Assembly (NCBI RefSeq): GCF_001645685.2
Contig: NZ_CP017080.1
Span: 4,145,051 to 4,209,050 of the forward strand
DNA from: Peribacillus muralis
Lineage (GTDB): Bacteria; Bacillota; Bacilli; Bacillales; DSM-1321
Direction of reading: 5' to 3'
Length of the DNA stretch: 64,000 nt
Position numbers and translations under genes: made by a program. Below are positions 9,492-17,935 of the stretch, one piece after another (positions within the stretch are counted from its first letter, which is position 1; the number at the start of each line of letters is the position of its first letter). A model generated the notes under the pieces. The model had not been told where the DNA came from. It made no database searches and was given only the letters and a program-made list of their open reading frames with translations.

Positions 9492-10955
9492 CTAAAGGTC
9501 CTTCATCCTTTTTAATGTGTATAGGAAGTATTCCCAATTATTGATTGTCGAGGGGATGCTGAGATGTTCATCAGGTGTATGGACGGAAAACATATCCGGT
9601 CCGATCGAAACGGCATCCAATCCTGGTATCTTATCGATGAACACCCCGCATTCAATCCCTGCATGGACAGCGATGATTTCAATCTCCGCTTCATATTTCT
9701 CTTTATATGTTTCTTCAAATAATTTCTTGAGCTTCGATTCGGGATCATAAGGCCATTCCGGATAATCCGCATCGATCGATAGCTCGCAGCCGAGCATGTC
9801 CGCGATGGCCTTTGCCTGGGTGACCATATGATATTTGATGCTTTTGATCGAACTCCTGATTTCACTTTCAAATGTCAATTCGGCATCATTTATACTAACG
9901 ACCCCTAGGTTGGTCGAGCTCTCGACCAATCCCTCTATCCCCATGCTCATTCCTTGTACGCCGTGGGGGATGATCAATAGTGAGGAAATCGCTTTAGCCG
10001 CCGTCTCCTTGGAAAAAACGGCTTCAGAAGCTGCTTCGCTCCGTTCAAAAGCAATCGACACTTCACGGTCGGAGGATTGCAGTTCGTTTTTGAATGTTTC
10101 GTCCCATTGCTTGATTTTCTCCTTAACCTTTTGCTGATCTCCTACATGAATTCGTACAATTGCCTCCGCTTCGCGTGGGATGGCATTCCCCTTTAGCCCA
10201 CCGCTCATTTGCTGTATGAAGCATGGGAACTCCATCGTTAAATCCTGTAATAATCTACCCAAAAGCTTATTGGCATTGCCTCTTTCCTTATCGATCGATA
10301 TGCCTGAATGTCCGCCCTTCAAACCCTTAATCCCGATCCTGTAGGGAACGGCTTCCTTAGGGGCAGGCTCCCATATGATCGGGAGGTTCTGTCTGGCACG
10401 GATTCCCCCTGCACTGCTGACCAGCAGCTTTCCGTCTTCCTCGGAATCGATATTGATCAGCATTTTTCCCTTGAAGTGAGCTGGATCAACGGCAAGTGCT
10501 CCGTTCATGGTCGTTTCTTCTTCGGTCGTAATCACGATTTCAAGCTCAGGGTGAGGGATATCGTTTGCATCCAGAAGAGCTAATGCATAAGCAACCGCAA
10601 TCCCATTATCCGCACCCAAGGTTGTATCCGTTGCATATAACATGTCCCCGATAATCCGTAATTGGAGGGGATCGTTCTCGAAATCATGAAGGGTCCCTTT
10701 GTTCTTTTCACATACCATATCCATATGACCCTGGATAATGATGGCAGGTGCGCGTTCATATCCTAGGGCTGCAGGCTTTTTAATGATGACATTCAAGGCT
10801 TCATCCTGGATTGCCTCTAGGTCCCTCTCCTTCGCAAAACGGACCAGATAATCACTGATCGCTTTTTCCTTACCCGAACCTCGCGGGATTTTCGATATCT
10901 CTGCAAAATAATGAAACACGGGATGGTCCGTTAATTCCTCTAACGTGCGATACAT
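9492..10955 (-). CDS. pepD: Aminoacyl-histidine dipeptidase (peptidase M20/PepD)
   Basis: The start is the ATG at 10955 (MYRTLEELTDHPVF), which has AAAGGG 9 bases upstream; a frame extension to 10979 has no site. The 487-residue protein has the M20 metal-binding motifs: IIQGHMDMVCEKN (His and Asp ligands), TLGADNGIAVA, the catalytic TTEEET and HAGIECGVF near the C-terminus, with a lid domain between (GHSGISIDKERGNA). PepD enzymes are cytosolic zinc dipeptidases cleaving Xaa-His and other dipeptides. The length is typical of the family. It is followed by the EamA transporter gene at a distance of 34 bp. Confidence 0.93.
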   Translation of the reverse strand: MYRTLEELTDHPVFHYFAEISKIPRGSGKEKAISDYLVRFAKERDLEAIQDEALNVIIKKPAALGYERAPAIIIQGHMDMVCEKNKGTLHDFENDPLQLRIIGDMLYATDTTLGADNGIAVAYALALLDANDIPHPELEIVITTEEETTMNGALAVDPAHFKGKMLINIDSEEDGKLLVSSAGGIRARQNLPIIWEPAPKEAVPYRIGIKGLKGGHSGISIDKERGNANKLLGRLLQDLTMEFPCFIQQMSGGLKGNAIPREAEAIVRIHVGDQQKVKEKIKQWDETFKNELQSSDREVSIAFERSEAASEAVFSKETAAKAISSLLIIPHGVQGMSMGIEGLVESSTNLGVVSINDAELTFESEIRSSIKSIKYHMVTQAKAIADMLGCELSIDADYPEWPYDPESKLKKLFEETYKEKYEAEIEIIAVHAGIECGVFIDKIPGLDAVSIGPDMFSVHTPDEHLSIPSTINNWEYFLYTLKRMKDL

Positions 10956-11003
10956 GAAAAACACCCTTTCATTCAACATATTTATATAGCTCGGAACCCT
11001 TCT

Positions 11004-11621
11004 TCACCATCCCTTTCCCTTCCCAGGCAGGATCGTAACGACCCTGGAGAAAAGGGGATAAAGGAGGTAACCCAAGTAAACACCCATCATGTTCAGGATA
11101 AGGTCATCCACATCCAAGCTTCCGCGCCGGAGAACAAATTGGCTGATCTCGATGGTGGAGATCAAGGTGAACGGAAAAAGGAATTTCGTTAAGGCGGTCG
11201 CCACTTTCCCTTCCCTGGACAACAAATACAGCCCGAACGGAATGAAAAGTCCTACATTGGCGCTAAGGTTATAAAATGACACAAGCCTGTCCAGTTCATT
11301 CGATGCATAAGATAGAATGGTGGAAAAAGGAATCAAATTATAGGAATAGACCTGCCCTTTTGGCCGAAAAAACAGCAACACCAATAGTGATGAGCTGTAG
11401 CCGACAAACGTGGCCTGCCATACAAATCGCCGGACGGTGATCACTTCTTTGCGAAAATGAAGAACGGAGAACGCTACGAGCAGGAGGATAGAAAACCAGA
11501 CTACCAGGATTGCCAAAGGATTCAAATATAATGAGAGCTTGAGAAATACAGGCAGGCCGCAAAAAAATAACGCTTGCGACAGAAAAAAGGAAAGCAGGAC
11601 CGATTTTAGCGACATAAGCAT
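11004..11621 (-). CDS. VanZ-like membrane protein
   Basis: The product is 205 residues from the ATG at 11621, or 203 from the ATG at 11615 (10 bases after AAGGAGG). It has five to six membrane segments and the VanZ hallmarks: YNLIPFSTI, NVGLFIPFGLYL and a late helix with the acidic motif STIEISQFVLRRGSLDVDDLILNMMG. VanZ proteins are integral membrane proteins named for teicoplanin resistance; their biochemical role is unsettled. A second VanZ-like gene lies at 61419-61916. It ends about 50 bp upstream of pepD. Confidence 0.88.
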   Translation of the reverse strand: MLMSLKSVLLSFFLSQALFFCGLPVFLKLSLYLNPLAILVVWFSILLLVAFSVLHFRKEVITVRRFVWQATFVGYSSSLLVLLFFRPKGQVYSYNLIPFSTILSYASNELDRLVSFYNLSANVGLFIPFGLYLLSREGKVATALTKFLFPFTLISTIEISQFVLRRGSLDVDDLILNMMGVYLGYLLYPLFSRVVTILPGKGKGW

Positions 11622-11723
11622 TCATCCTCCTTCCAAATCATACCTATCTTTTTATCCTAGGGCATCTTCAACAAACCGTCAACAAAGGGCAGGATCGGGT
11701 GATGCCAAGTTAAAAGCGATTCC

Positions 11724-12548
11724 TCATTCGACTTCCACCATGATTTGGGTCAGGTAATTTTCATATCCTTTTACCGAGACTTCATCCAAGATATATTCTT
11801 CGTAGGCAAACGATTTGATGTTCAGATTTTCATGCTCCATGAAGCGGATGATCCTTTTATAGGTTTCGGAAATATTTTCATAGCTACCCCTATGGTAGGC
11901 AACGATATAAAGACCCTTCGGCTTGACATGGACGGCAAGGCGATGATCTGTATCGTTTACTTTCGTGTAAAGAAATGAGTAATTATCATGATCTCCGTCG
12001 ATGATCTTTTCTTTGCTTATCATCGCCCCGATTGGATATCCGCTGTAAAATTCATGTTCATTACAATAATCGATGAAGTCCGAAGTTGCTTTTAAAAATT
12101 CAGCATCAGAAGAGTTCAGGATGGATTCGCTAAGGAAAAGCGGTTCTTCCTCCTCGAGTCTCAAGGTGATTTCGGTGTCATCCATACATAGCGCTTTTTC
12201 AGTGAGGGATATTTTCGTTTCGATGATTTTCTGCATTCGATGAAGATTTTTTATTTTTTTTTCCAACTCCAACGACTTTTCTTTGAAAAGCTCGATTAGT
12301 TCCATTGGTGATCGGTTGGTGAGAAACCACTTAATCTCCTTCAATGGCATATTGAATTCCTTTAATAATGAAATGACCGAAAAAACTTCAAATTGCTGAT
12401 AGGAATAATACCGATACCCTTTGTCATTTTTGACATCGGGAGTGAGAAGCCCAATATCATCATAATGGATGAGCGTTTGTTTCTTCACATTGCATAATTT
12501 GGCAAATTCACCGGTTGTGAAGTATTTGCCTATATTTAACTCGGACAT
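11724..12548 (-). CDS. MerR family regulator, BltR/BmrR-like
   Basis: This 274-residue protein starts at an ATG with GAGGAG upstream. Residues 9-75 form a MerR winged helix (YFTTGEFAKLCNVKKQTLIHYDDIGLL, then YRYYS), followed by a coiled linker (about 80-130) and a C-terminal GyrI-like ligand domain (about 140-270) as in drug-sensing BmrR and BltR. It is divergent from a bltD-type acetyltransferase gene and a MerR-type promoter with a 19-bp spacer lies between them. In B. subtilis BltR activates blt-bltD in response to drugs and polyamine-related signals; here the transporter gene is not present beside it. Role inferred from context and family. Confidence 0.87.
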   Translation of the reverse strand: MSELNIGKYFTTGEFAKLCNVKKQTLIHYDDIGLLTPDVKNDKGYRYYSYQQFEVFSVISLLKEFNMPLKEIKWFLTNRSPMELIELFKEKSLELEKKIKNLHRMQKIIETKISLTEKALCMDDTEITLRLEEEEPLFLSESILNSSDAEFLKATSDFIDYCNEHEFYSGYPIGAMISKEKIIDGDHDNYSFLYTKVNDTDHRLAVHVKPKGLYIVAYHRGSYENISETYKRIIRFMEHENLNIKSFAYEEYILDEVSVKGYENYLTQIMVEVE

Positions 12549-12562
12549 TTCGATCTCTCCTC

Positions 12563-12593
12563 TTGACTATATGGTTACCATATACCTTAGGGT
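12563..12593 (+). promoter_or_regulatory. MerR-type promoter/operator for the bltD-like gene
   Basis: TTGACT (12563-12568) and TAGGGT (12588-12593) are separated by 19 bp, the overlong spacer typical of MerR-activated promoters. A perfect dyad TATATGG-TTA-CCATATA (12568-12584) fills the spacer, where a MerR dimer would bind and untwist DNA. The layout parallels the mercury-resistance promoter (TTGACT-19-TAAGGT). Confidence 0.75.
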
Positions 12594-12651
12594 ATTAGTA
12601 TATCATGATAGCAAAACAGATAAACCGGAGCGAAACGAGGAAGGAAATTAT

Positions 12652-13101
12652 ATGACAGTTCATATTAAGGAAGTCACGAACGAAAATCGTGCAGAGATTT
12701 TGAAGCTGCAAATCCATAAAAGGCAAAGGTCATTTATCGAAACGACCGAGCAATGCTTGAAAGACGCTTTAGAATGTAAATATTATAGGCCGGTCGGTCT
12801 TTATTTGGAAAATACCTTGGTCGGCTTTGCGATGTATGGTTTTTTCCCCGGCGAGGGTGATAATGGCCGAGTTTGGCTGGACCGCTATTTCATTGACGCC
12901 AAGCATCAGGGACAAGGTCTTGGTACAGTCTTGCTCAATGCTTTGATCGAACAGTTAATCAAGGAATATGATTGTCCCGAGATTTACTTAAGCATTGTCG
13001 AGGAGAACAAGGCTGCTTGCCACTTGTATAAGAAATTCGGCTTTTCCTTCAATGGCGAGGCAGATTTCAACAATGAAAGAGTCATGGTCAAGAAGATATG
13101 A
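12652..13101 (+). CDS. bltD: Spermine/spermidine N-acetyltransferase, BltD-like (GNAT)
   Basis: The start is the ATG at 12652 (MTVHIKEVTNENRAEIL) after GAGGAAGG; longer frames upstream run into the promoter. The 149-residue product follows B. subtilis BltD closely from memory: YIxT-type region SFIETTEQCLKDA, YYRPVGLY, NGRVWLDRYFID, the acetyl-CoA loop HQGQGLGTVLL, and CHLYKKFGFSFNGEADFN at the end. BltD acetylates spermidine and spermine in the cytoplasm. In B. subtilis bltD follows the polyamine/drug exporter gene blt; here it is the first gene after the MerR promoter and no exporter follows. It converges on the ABC-2 permease gene across a shared terminator. Confidence 0.88.
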   Translation: MTVHIKEVTNENRAEILKLQIHKRQRSFIETTEQCLKDALECKYYRPVGLYLENTLVGFAMYGFFPGEGDNGRVWLDRYFIDAKHQGQGLGTVLLNALIEQLIKEYDCPEIYLSIVEENKAACHLYKKFGFSFNGEADFNNERVMVKKI

Positions 13102-13124
13102 ACATGGAGGACCTTATACGAAAA

Positions 13125-13157
13125 AAAATCCGGTTGCTGATAAGGCAGCCGGATTTT
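13125..13157. terminator. Bidirectional terminator between bltD and ABC permease
   Basis: A 13-bp stem with one G:U pair (AAAATCCGGTTGC at 13125-13137 and GCAGCCGGATTTT at 13145-13157) lies between two converging genes, with A-run and T-rich flanks on both sides. Confidence 0.85.
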
Positions 13158-13173
13158 GTAATGTTGCGCTCGT

Positions 13174-14190
13174 TCATAAGGAACGATATCTTTTCAAGCT
13201 AATGATATTGATCGTTATGAAGACGGCTGAAAATGCCACAAGGACGAGTAAATCCAAGTATACATCAGCGAAAGAAAAGCCTTTATACATGATGCCGTTC
13301 ATGGCATCCGATGCGTAATAAAGCGGCATGATCTTGCCGATTTTTTGCAGCCAGTCCGCCATGCCATCCAAAGGGAAAATCCCGGTGAAGAACACCTGCG
13401 GCACGATGACGAGTGGAATGAACTGTACCATCTGGAATTCGGAGGTGGCGAAACTGGATAGCAATGTGCCAAGCGACAAGGCCACGAGTGCGACAAGGAT
13501 ATTCGTCACTAACACGAGCCATAAAGAGCCCACGAGCACGATATCCAGCACATTGACCGCATAGAGGACGACGATGATCGTCTGAATGAGGGCAAATGAT
13601 CCATAGCCGATCACATAGCCGGCGACGATTTCATGCCGCTTGATCGGTGTGGCCAGCAGCCGCTCAAGCGTCCCGCTTGTACGCTCCTTCAAAAGAGCGA
13701 TTCCTGCTATCAAAAATACGAAGAAAAATACGAAAAAGCTTACGAGCATAGGACTGAAGGTATCAAACCCCTTTGTATCTTCATTTCCGTACACATATTG
13801 CGCATCGATGGAAGGCATCTTGCTTGCATGCCCCTGCAGTCCGAGCATGAGCTGCATTTGCACCGCTTTTGCACGTGCTGGTTCGTCGTTCAACAGTGTC
13901 AGCTCCATTTTTCCCTGTTCAACTTGCAGCCAGCCATCTGTGTTGGTTTCGATCATTTTCTTTCTTGAAAATTCCTCAGCCTCCTTTACTTGAAAATCGG
14001 CTTGCTTCAATCCCGCGATTGTACTTTGATCACTTCCGGTTACCACGAGTTTCAACTCACTCGCTTCTGTACCGAAAATGAAGTACATGAGCGTTAAAAT
14101 GAGCAAGGGGGCGAGGAAGAATAAAGCAAGGGTCCTCCGATCACGGCGCAGCTGCTGGATGATTCGTGTAACGAGAGAGGATATCCGCAT
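13174..14190 (-). CDS. ABC-2 type transporter permease
   Basis: The 338-residue protein starts at an ATG that shares its A with the stop of the ATPase gene (TAATG), so the two are translationally coupled. One N-terminal membrane helix (about 20-40) is followed by a large extracellular region (about 42-165) and five C-terminal helices, as in ABC2_membrane_3 permeases. With the ATPase it would make a homodimeric exporter; a TetR regulator lies divergently upstream, the usual arrangement for drug or lipid/peptide exporters of the YfiLMN (linearmycin) type. Substrate unknown. Confidence 0.9.
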   Translation of the reverse strand: MRISSLVTRIIQQLRRDRRTLALFFLAPLLILTLMYFIFGTEASELKLVVTGSDQSTIAGLKQADFQVKEAEEFSRKKMIETNTDGWLQVEQGKMELTLLNDEPARAKAVQMQLMLGLQGHASKMPSIDAQYVYGNEDTKGFDTFSPMLVSFFVFFFVFLIAGIALLKERTSGTLERLLATPIKRHEIVAGYVIGYGSFALIQTIIVVLYAVNVLDIVLVGSLWLVLVTNILVALVALSLGTLLSSFATSEFQMVQFIPLVIVPQVFFTGIFPLDGMADWLQKIGKIMPLYYASDAMNGIMYKGFSFADVYLDLLVLVAFSAVFITINIISLKRYRSL

Positions 14191-14912
14191 TACCGCACGC
14201 CTCCAATCTGTAAAAAAACATCATCAAGCGATTTCACCGCGTATTGTTCTTTTAAAGCGGCAGGCGTTCCCGATGCGATGATGGCTCCCTCACGCAGCAT
14301 CGCCAGTTTATCGCAGCGTTCCGCCTCATCCATGACATGGGTCGTTATCACGATCGTCTTACGCTCTTCATCTCTTAGCCGCTCAAGCTCCTGCCAAATG
14401 GTTCGTTTCAGCGAAGGATCGATCCCCACTGTCGGTTCATCCAAAATGAGGATCTCGGGATTTTGGATGAGGGCAATCGCCAAAGACAAACGGCGCTTCA
14501 TCCCCCCGGAATAATATGCAACCCGGGTGTTCAAATCATTCGTTAACCCGACGATTTCGGCTGCATATCGTATTCGCCCGCTTCTTTCCTTTTTCGATAA
14601 ACGATACAGCTTGGCAAAAAACTCAAGATTTTCAGCACCAGTCAGCTCCGTATACAAAGCATCGGATTGTGCCATATAGCCGATTTCCATCAATAGTGCT
14701 TCATTTGGGACTTTATAGTCGAGAACCGTAACACGGCCTGCATCCGGGTTAATCAAGCCGACGATCATTTTGATCAAGGTCGTTTTCCCGCAGCCGGAAG
14801 GTCCTAACAAGCCGAAAATCCCGCTTCTTTCAATAGTGAGGTCCAAGGGCTGAATGACCTTTTTATGTTGAAAGCCTTTGGCGATTCCTTCCATGATAAT
14901 CGCATGTTTCAT
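14190..14912 (-). CDS. ABC transporter ATP-binding protein
   Basis: I prefer the ATG at 14912 (MKHAIIMEGIAKGF), 10 bases after GGAGG, giving 240 residues; the GTG at 14921 would put the site almost on the start codon. Motifs: Walker A GPSGCGKTT, Q-loop MAQSDALYTELT, signature YYSGGMKRRL, Walker B ILILDEPTVGID and H-loop TTHVMDEAERC. It pairs with the permease downstream through a one-base overlap and would energise export from the cytoplasmic side. Confidence 0.92.
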   Translation of the reverse strand: MKHAIIMEGIAKGFQHKKVIQPLDLTIERSGIFGLLGPSGCGKTTLIKMIVGLINPDAGRVTVLDYKVPNEALLMEIGYMAQSDALYTELTGAENLEFFAKLYRLSKKERSGRIRYAAEIVGLTNDLNTRVAYYSGGMKRRLSLAIALIQNPEILILDEPTVGIDPSLKRTIWQELERLRDEERKTIVITTHVMDEAERCDKLAMLREGAIIASGTPAALKEQYAVKSLDDVFLQIGGVR

Positions 14913-14938
14913 CGAATTCACTCCTCCACTCTTTCATT

Positions 14939-14949
14939 AACACGGTGTT
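14939..14949. promoter_or_regulatory. Candidate TetR operator
   Basis: The palindrome AACAC-G-GTGTT lies between the divergent ABC ATPase and TetR genes, and the outer bases extend it imperfectly (ATT...AAT). TetR repressors normally bind such short dyads in the shared intergenic region. The site is short, so this is a candidate only. Confidence 0.35.
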
Positions 14950-15036
14950 GAATGTATCATCATTCTAAGGTAGCATGAGTTTCAATACAATAAACAGATT
15001 TGGAAAAATGTTCAGTGAAGGGAGGGATACATTCAG

Positions 15037-15636
15037 GTGGCATCGATTCATGAGGAAATGGTACAAAAAACGAAAGCGCATATCAAGCATCATTTCATCG
15101 CACTCATCGAAGAAGAAGGGTTTTCGCATGTATCGGTGAAGAAAATTGCAGAGCGTGCAAACATCAACCGAGGCACCTTCTATCTCCACTATGCAGATAA
15201 GTATGCATTGATGGATCAATTGCAACAGGAATTGCTGGATGATCTTCAGGCACGCATTACGGTGATTGTGCCGAAGGAGGCACTCCTTGCCCTTCATCAA
15301 CAACAGCTGTATCCGCCTTTCGTTGCGATTTTTCAATTCATCGGTGAGCATGCCTTGCCTTTAAGAGCGATACTTGGTGATCACGGCGATCCTTCTTTTG
15401 CGAAAAAAATGAAGCGTGTATTCGGTGAAGTCCTGTTGGACCGCTTGATCAGCCAGCACCCAGCAGCTGTCCATGAAGCATTTCGAACATATATGCACGC
15501 CTTTTTGACATCGGCGATTTTAGGGGTGATCCAGGAGTGGCTGGAGAATTGCGAGGAACAGCCAGTGGAGGAAATGGCCAGAATTCATTTTGAAATCTTG
15601 AACTTCATCAGCCAATTGCGCACATTCATTAAATGA
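15037..15636 (+). CDS. TetR/AcrR family regulator
   Basis: The 199-residue protein starts at GTG 15037 with GGAGGG ten bases upstream. The N-terminal helix-turn-helix is clear (IEEEGFSHVSVKKIAERANINRGTFYLHYADKYALMDQL, residues about 22-60, quoted here as the whole HTH region in pieces: FSHVSVKKIAERANINRG and TFYLHYADKYALMD). The rest is a helical TetR C-terminal domain of the type that follows YLHY regulators. It is divergent from the ABC-2 exporter pair, which it probably represses until a ligand binds. Confidence 0.92.
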   Translation: MASIHEEMVQKTKAHIKHHFIALIEEEGFSHVSVKKIAERANINRGTFYLHYADKYALMDQLQQELLDDLQARITVIVPKEALLALHQQQLYPPFVAIFQFIGEHALPLRAILGDHGDPSFAKKMKRVFGEVLLDRLISQHPAAVHEAFRTYMHAFLTSAILGVIQEWLENCEEQPVEEMARIHFEILNFISQLRTFIK

Positions 15637-15694
15637 ACTGCTCATATGGCCTTTCCCGCACATGCCTTGTCATTCCCCAGGCGGAAAGGGGCCC

Positions 15695-16948
15695 TTACAC
15701 CTTTTCCTCCGTCATTCCCGCTTCACTGGAATAATACCTGCTTTTCAAAGGCCACATACTGAGTACACATAATAAAAGAGAAAGCGCAACCATGACCATC
15801 GAGCCTGAAACGACGACGAACCGAATCGAAATGAAATGTGCGGATACCCCGACAATCACTGTTGCCATAATGACCAATAATGCTTCCAACAATCCGAAAA
15901 GGCTGCCCACCCTCCCCATGATATCCACAGGAATATTATTTTGGTAAAAAGTTTGAAAGCCAGTGTTGGCAAAAGCCAAGGAAAAGGCAATAACGAAAAA
16001 TCCCATAGCCGCGATCGAAAAGGAAGGGGATAAGGCATAAATCATATAACCGAGCGAAACAAATACAGAACCTAAGCCAATCATGTATGATGTCCGCATT
16101 TTATTGACGAATAATGCATTGACGATGGCTCCGGCAATGATACCGGCACCGGCGATGCTTACGAGGAACCCGTAATCACTGTCCGACAAAAAAAGGACAG
16201 CTTTGGCAAATGCCGCTTCTTGCGAGTCCATGGCCGTTTCCATGACCACCATGCAGCTGAACAAGAAATAGATGAGCATCACATAAGCGGATTTACGGCT
16301 GTAATTCAGGACGATGCCCCAATCCCTTTTCACGATGTTCCAGGATAGGCGATGATCGGTAGGACGATAGGAATCATCTTTTTCAAGATCTGGCATGAAT
16401 AGCGTGATCACGCCTGAGAATACTAAGGCCAGTGCATTGATATAGATGGCAACGACGGGGGTGCCGATTAAGAAAAGGAGACCCGCTAACGCTGGTCCAA
16501 TCAAAAAAGCCCCTGAATCGATCAAGCTTCGTAATGAGTTGAATCGTTTTCTCTGTTCAATTGTTAGTAATTTTGTTATATACGTCCTTGATGTTGTACC
16601 AAACATGGCCTCTGCCATATTGATCACCAATACGAGCGAATAGATGACCCAAATGGAGGAAGTAAAGGCAAGCAAAGCGATGAATGCCGCCCGGAATAGA
16701 TCAAGAGTAACCATTAGATTCCGCTTATTCATCCGGTCGATGACGCTGCCTGCCCATACATTGGTCAATAATACCGCCACCGGCTTCACCATAAATAAAC
16801 CAGCCACCGCTAAGGGCGACTTGGTCAAATCGAGCACGATTAAATTGAGGGCGATGAAATACACCCACGCGCCGAAGTTGGAAATCCCGATCCCGCACAA
16901 CAAGATCGCAGGATACTTCCAAGAAGCTCCTACATGTTTAAATCTCAT
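15695..16948 (-). CDS. MFS transporter
   Basis: The start at ATG 16948 (MRFKHVGASWKYPAIL) is supported by AAGGG ten bases upstream; the ATG at 16972 has no usable site. The 417-residue protein has twelve hydrophobic segments and an MFS loop 2-3 motif (GSVIDRMNKRNLM). The large group of MFS_3/enterobactin-exporter-like proteins shares this plan and usually exports drugs or siderophores. It stands alone on the minus strand with a possible end near 15660. No regulator is adjacent except the convergent TetR gene. Confidence 0.9.
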   Translation of the reverse strand: MRFKHVGASWKYPAILLCGIGISNFGAWVYFIALNLIVLDLTKSPLAVAGLFMVKPVAVLLTNVWAGSVIDRMNKRNLMVTLDLFRAAFIALLAFTSSIWVIYSLVLVINMAEAMFGTTSRTYITKLLTIEQRKRFNSLRSLIDSGAFLIGPALAGLLFLIGTPVVAIYINALALVFSGVITLFMPDLEKDDSYRPTDHRLSWNIVKRDWGIVLNYSRKSAYVMLIYFLFSCMVVMETAMDSQEAAFAKAVLFLSDSDYGFLVSIAGAGIIAGAIVNALFVNKMRTSYMIGLGSVFVSLGYMIYALSPSFSIAAMGFFVIAFSLAFANTGFQTFYQNNIPVDIMGRVGSLFGLLEALLVIMATVIVGVSAHFISIRFVVVSGSMVMVALSLLLCVLSMWPLKSRYYSSEAGMTEEKV

Positions 16949-17077
16949 CAGTTCCACACCCTTGGTTGCCATGCTCCGTGCTAGGCAGTGTTCAACAGTA
17001 TTTCCGCCACTTACATTGAAGTCATGTTTTTCTAAATTTTAACATTATCGATCAAGAGCTGTAAATGATTCCACGCA

Positions 17078-17104
17078 AAAAAACCCATTGAGATCAATGA
17101 GTTT
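17078..17104 (-). terminator. Terminator of the 63-residue protein gene
   Basis: AAACCCATTG and CAATGAGTTT pair with one mismatch around AGAT; on the minus strand the stem is followed by a T-run (plus-strand A-run 17076-17083). It lies about 75 bp after the stop codon at 17179. Confidence 0.7.
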
Positions 17105-17178
17105 AAAAGCGAAACAAGATATGGATTTTTCGGCTCGGCGTTCACTGTCATTCCATGCATGAAGCCACTAGGAAATAA

Positions 17179-17370
17179 TCACCTTTGTGAAAAAAATTTT
17201 AACAAGGGATTCTTTTTCTTATCGGTTATTCTTAACTCATTCATGATGATCTGGTCCTCATGATCGGCAATCCATTTTCTTAGTGCATCTTTATCCTGAC
17301 ATTGGGTTAAATAAGTCTGGCCACCCTTGCCTGTAGCATTGATAACATATCGATTGAACGTCTTCTCCAT
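17179..17370 (-). CDS. Small conserved-looking protein of unknown function
   Basis: This 63-residue frame starts at ATG 17370 with AGGCGG 7 bases upstream and is followed by a terminator, so it is probably a real monocistronic gene. The sequence is hydrophilic, with one Cys (TQCQDK) and a basic tail (DKKKNPLLKFFSQR). No signal peptide, membrane segment or known motif is visible. I do not recognise the family. Confidence 0.7.
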   Translation of the reverse strand: MEKTFNRYVINATGKGGQTYLTQCQDKDALRKWIADHEDQIIMNELRITDKKKNPLLKFFSQR

Positions 17371-17575
17371 AATTGCCCGCCTTTTTTGTAATGTGTTTGA
17401 TTTCGTTTAGGATTTCCCAAAAGAACGAATATATATAGTCTCTTAAATCGGATTTTCGAATGAATCGAACCTATCATAATGTGCTAACTAATATTTGTCA
17501 ATACGTTTTGGAAATGTATAAGTGAAACATAAATTTTCAGTTTTGTTAAAGAAATATATTTTTACAATTTAGGGG

Positions 17576-17605
17576 TTTACAACTGCTAAATGATGGGAGT
17601 AGAAT
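17576..17605 (+). promoter_or_regulatory. SigA-type promoter of the riboswitch-ktrBA unit
   Basis: TTTACA (17576-17581) and TAGAAT (17600-17605) are separated by 18 bp, about 40 bp before the start of the c-di-AMP riboswitch. The position fits transcription of the riboswitch leader. Confidence 0.6.
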
Positions 17606-17644
17606 ACATTTTATCAATTTAATATATTTCGGCCAAAACTCATG

Positions 17645-17768
17645 TGATTTGAGTACGGAGGACCCAATTACTTGGGGTTAATTCTGCCTTGCAGAAGGGA
17701 TGAGATCAGCTCTTTCGCCATCCTACCCGTCAGCTAACTTCGTCGGCTAAAGCGAAGGAGGTCATAAG
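17645..17768 (+). ncRNA. ydaO/yuaA (c-di-AMP) riboswitch
   Basis: The leader contains the conserved family blocks in order: GGAGGACCCAAT, CTTGGGGTTAATTC, GCTCTTTCGC and CCCGTCAGCTAACTTCGT followed by GGCTAAAGCGAAGGAGG. These match the ydaO-yuaA class, a c-di-AMP sensor that in B. subtilis controls ktrAB among others. It lies directly before ktrB and a terminator follows. In the known class c-di-AMP binding promotes termination, lowering potassium uptake when c-di-AMP is high. Confidence 0.92.
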
Positions 17769-17845
17769 ACCGCCTATTTCGGGAGCTACTTTGCACATTA
17801 TTTGTGTCAAAATAGCTGTTCGAGTTTTTTCGCAGGTCTTTTTAT
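17768..17845 (+). terminator. Riboswitch-controlled terminator
   Basis: A long hairpin with inner stem AGCTACTTTGCACA paired with TGTGTCAAAATAGCT (one mismatch and one bulge) and outer AAGACC/GGTCTT ends in TTTTT at about 17839. It lies between the aptamer and ktrB and is the expected expression platform. The GACC strand starts right at the aptamer 3' end, allowing an alternative antiterminated fold. Confidence 0.8.
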
Positions 17846-17935
17846 TATGCTTTAAAAAGCTTCGTAATGAAGATTGATGGTTACTAAATCCATACAATTT
17901 CACACATTTCACACATTTCATTTTTATAGGTAGGG

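Noticed and set aside
17730..17921. A 63-codon frame antisense to the ydaO riboswitch leader
   Set aside because: It lies over the structured riboswitch and terminator, whose conserved RNA blocks explain the sequence better.
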